25,632 nt of DNA from an uncultured Collinsella sp. (GTDB lineage: Bacteria > Actinomycetota > Coriobacteriia > Coriobacteriales > Coriobacteriaceae), in NCBI GenBank assembly GCA_900754075.1, contig CAAEBN010000014.1, positions 1 through 25,632 on the forward strand, in the 5' to 3' direction. Shown here one piece after another: positions 24,411-25,632 of this stretch. The number at the start of each line of letters is the position of its first letter. The stretch's first letter is position 1. Made by a program: the position numbers and the translations under genes. The notes below the pieces were generated by a model. The model was not told the DNA's origin. It ran no database searches and saw only the letters and a program-made list of their open reading frames with translations.

Positions 24411-24441
24411 AAGACGGCGACTCGTTCTTTCACGGCGTCTT
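24411..24441 (-). terminator. Candidate terminator of ogt
   Basis: AAGACGGCG (24411-24419) and CGGCGTCTT (24433-24441) pair with one internal mismatch, and on the minus strand TTTT follows. It is 23 bases past the ogt stop codon. Confidence 0.45.
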
Positions 24442-24463
24442 GGCTATGCAAAGTGCTCGAACG

Positions 24464-25042
24464 TTATTCCTCGTACGCGCCCTCGAGCCGAAGCAGCCAC
24501 TCCTTGCGGTCAAGCCCGCCGGCATATCCGTTAAGCGAGCCGTCGGCGGCAGCCACGCGATGGCACGGCACAATGATCGAAATAGGATTCCGCGCGACCG
24601 CGGCCCCCACGGCACGGGGAGACACAACAGGTGCTTCGTTTCCCGGTACACGATGTCGAGCCGCAACACGCTGGGCGATCTCACCATACGTAGCGACCTC
24701 GCCACGCGGGATAGAAAGCAGCTCAAACCAAACCTCACGCTGAAACGCCGTGCCAATCATATGCAACGGCGGCGTAAACCGAGGTTCCTGCCCTGCAAAA
24801 TAAGCATTCAGCCAAGCCCAGGAACGCTCAAGCACCGAAGAGGCCGCACCATTTGCCGGACTCACCGACGACATGCCACCAGTTCCGGAAACCGCGTCGG
24901 CGCCTTCAACATGTTCGGAGTCTTCCCGGAGAAGCGTGGAGCCAAAGTGCTCCTGCCCCTCAAACCAAAGCCCCGTCAGACCGCGGCCATCAGCGGCAAG
25001 CAGGATTTCGCCCAAAGGCGAAGCAAACGTCGTCGTGACCAC
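24464..25042 (-). CDS. ogt: Methylated-DNA--protein-cysteine methyltransferase
   Basis: A 192-residue repair protein that transfers alkyl groups from O6-alkylguanine to its own cysteine. The acceptor is C160 in IIVPCHRVAAADGSLNGY. The helix-turn-helix containing GEVATYGEIAQRV and RAVGAAVARNP is present, although an insertion (about residues 129-142) separates the two parts. A further insertion of about 30 residues (40-72, Ser/Gly/Ala-rich) lies after the N-terminal domain. GTG at 25042 is used because AAAGGAG lies six bases upstream. A TATTAT -10 candidate is at 25070-25075 on the minus strand but lacks a good -35. It is a single gene. Confidence 0.9.
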   Translation of the reverse strand: MVTTTFASPLGEILLAADGRGLTGLWFEGQEHFGSTLLREDSEHVEGADAVSGTGGMSSVSPANGAASSVLERSWAWLNAYFAGQEPRFTPPLHMIGTAFQREVWFELLSIPRGEVATYGEIAQRVAARHRVPGNEAPVVSPRAVGAAVARNPISIIVPCHRVAAADGSLNGYAGGLDRKEWLLRLEGAYEE

Positions 25043-25200
25043 CAGCGGCTCCTTTCAAAACTCCGCAACATAATACCGCGAATTGTGCAGACAACCCCGC
25101 AGATACGTTCGGACAGACTCGATTGTCCAAGGGAGGGCATTTTCCCTCTCGATATCGGCCGATACCGAGTCGCAACGCCCAAAACGATGTCCGGCAAAAA

Positions 25201-25382
25201 CGAAGGTGAATGGTTTTCCGAGAAGTGAACGAGTAAAACTAGGGCCCCGAAGCATCCGCATTTTTTGATTGCAAAACAGCAGGATTCATGCGATAAAACC
25301 GCAGGAAATGGCGGCCAAAATATGCCGATGCTTCAAGGGCCCAAAATAGGTCGTTCACTTCGCGGAAAACCATTCACCTTCG
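25201..25382. mobile_element. MITE-like inverted repeat element (182 bp)
   Basis: Perfect 20-bp ends CGAAGGTGAATGGTTTTCCG (25201-25220) and their complement at 25363-25382. After one mismatch 11 more bases pair, and later blocks GGGCCC, GAAGCATC, GCAT and TTTTG still find partners, so pairing extends about 65 bases on each side. There is no open frame for a transposase. No clear target duplication is seen at the flanks. The MITE label is inferred from structure alone. Confidence 0.75.
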
Positions 25383-25386
25383 ATTC

Positions 25387-25540
25387 GCACCAACCCCAAA
25401 GTCACCTAAAGCAGCAAGCGCGAAGCGCCGCAGCTGCCGCACGACCCCAAAGTCACCCCAGGCAGCAGGCGCAGCGCGCCGCAGCTGCCGGCCGCGCTCC
25501 GCAGTCCCCTAAGCGGCAGGCGCGAAGCGCCGAGGCCGCC
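25387..25540. repeat. Three imperfect tandem repeats of 51-52 bp
   Basis: Units at 25387-25438, 25439-25489 and 25490-25540 share the pattern GCACGACCCCAAAGTCACC, then GCAGCAGGCGC, then GCCGCAGCTGCC. The third copy is the most divergent. The DNA is very G/C-rich. One minus-strand frame stays open from the window edge to about 25455 but has no recognisable protein; nothing else is supported in 25541-25632. Confidence 0.7.
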
Positions 25541-25632
25541 GCCGGAACCAGGGCCCGCAACAGCCACGTGCCCCCCACATCAGCCCAGCGGCCCCAACCA
25601 ACAACGGCCCCATCGCAGACCGCTCGCAGCAG

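Overview
The window is bacterial, high in G+C, and densely coded on both strands. It is probably chromosomal DNA of a Coriobacteriia gut actinobacterium, most likely Collinsella. That placement rests on recognising the protein types (a group III-like phosphofructokinase, a methionine aminopeptidase with a SEC-C zinc motif, FtsX-type permeases) and the short dispersed intergenic repeats. No database search was possible. No rRNA, tRNA, CRISPR array, phage gene or transposase gene was found.

Layout. Positions 1-3500 (minus strand, visibly more A/T-rich than the rest) hold an ABC-2 type exporter operon (ATPase plus two permeases, the second cut by the window edge). Behind it is an XRE regulator paired with a DUF2975-like membrane protein. 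Positions 3654-5915 (minus) hold a c-di-GMP type output module: a degenerate GGDEF-REC-HD-GYP protein followed by an Hpt protein. Positions 6127-14360 are a housekeeping stretch on mixed strands: alpha/beta hydrolase, radical SAM protein, methionine aminopeptidase, D-2-hydroxyacid dehydrogenase, M18 aminopeptidase with a small downstream ORF, an Ntn-type linear amide hydrolase, and 6-phosphofructokinase. Positions 14361-17367 are repeat-rich and gene-poor, with one small conserved-looking protein and one XRE-membrane fusion protein. Positions 17368-20840 (minus) encode a MacB/LolD-like ATPase and a 900-residue FtsX permease. Positions 21112-21750 encode a GyrI-like protein preceded by a near-perfect actinobacterial LexA box. 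Positions 22170-24235 (minus) hold an OmpR-type two-component system, and 24464-25042 (minus) a DNA repair methyltransferase (Ogt). The right end is non-coding repeat DNA.

The most unusual aspect is the non-coding DNA. Nearly every larger gap carries an elaborate inverted repeat. One family (three copies: 7968, 15697, 16915) shares an outer GTTGCGGTG arm, while the inner arm differs between copies with matching changes on the opposite arm. A second family (four copies: 9048, 14931, 20894, 22130) is a 40-bp hairpin containing CCTGTCCCTTTTTGG. A 380-bp block occurs twice (14542 and 17011), and the second copy runs into the 3' end of the FtsX permease gene. A 185-bp multi-tier palindrome begins inside the last codons of the phosphofructokinase gene, and a 182-bp MITE-like inverted repeat lies at 25201. 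These hairpins probably serve as transcript ends for several genes, and they behave like small non-autonomous repeats.
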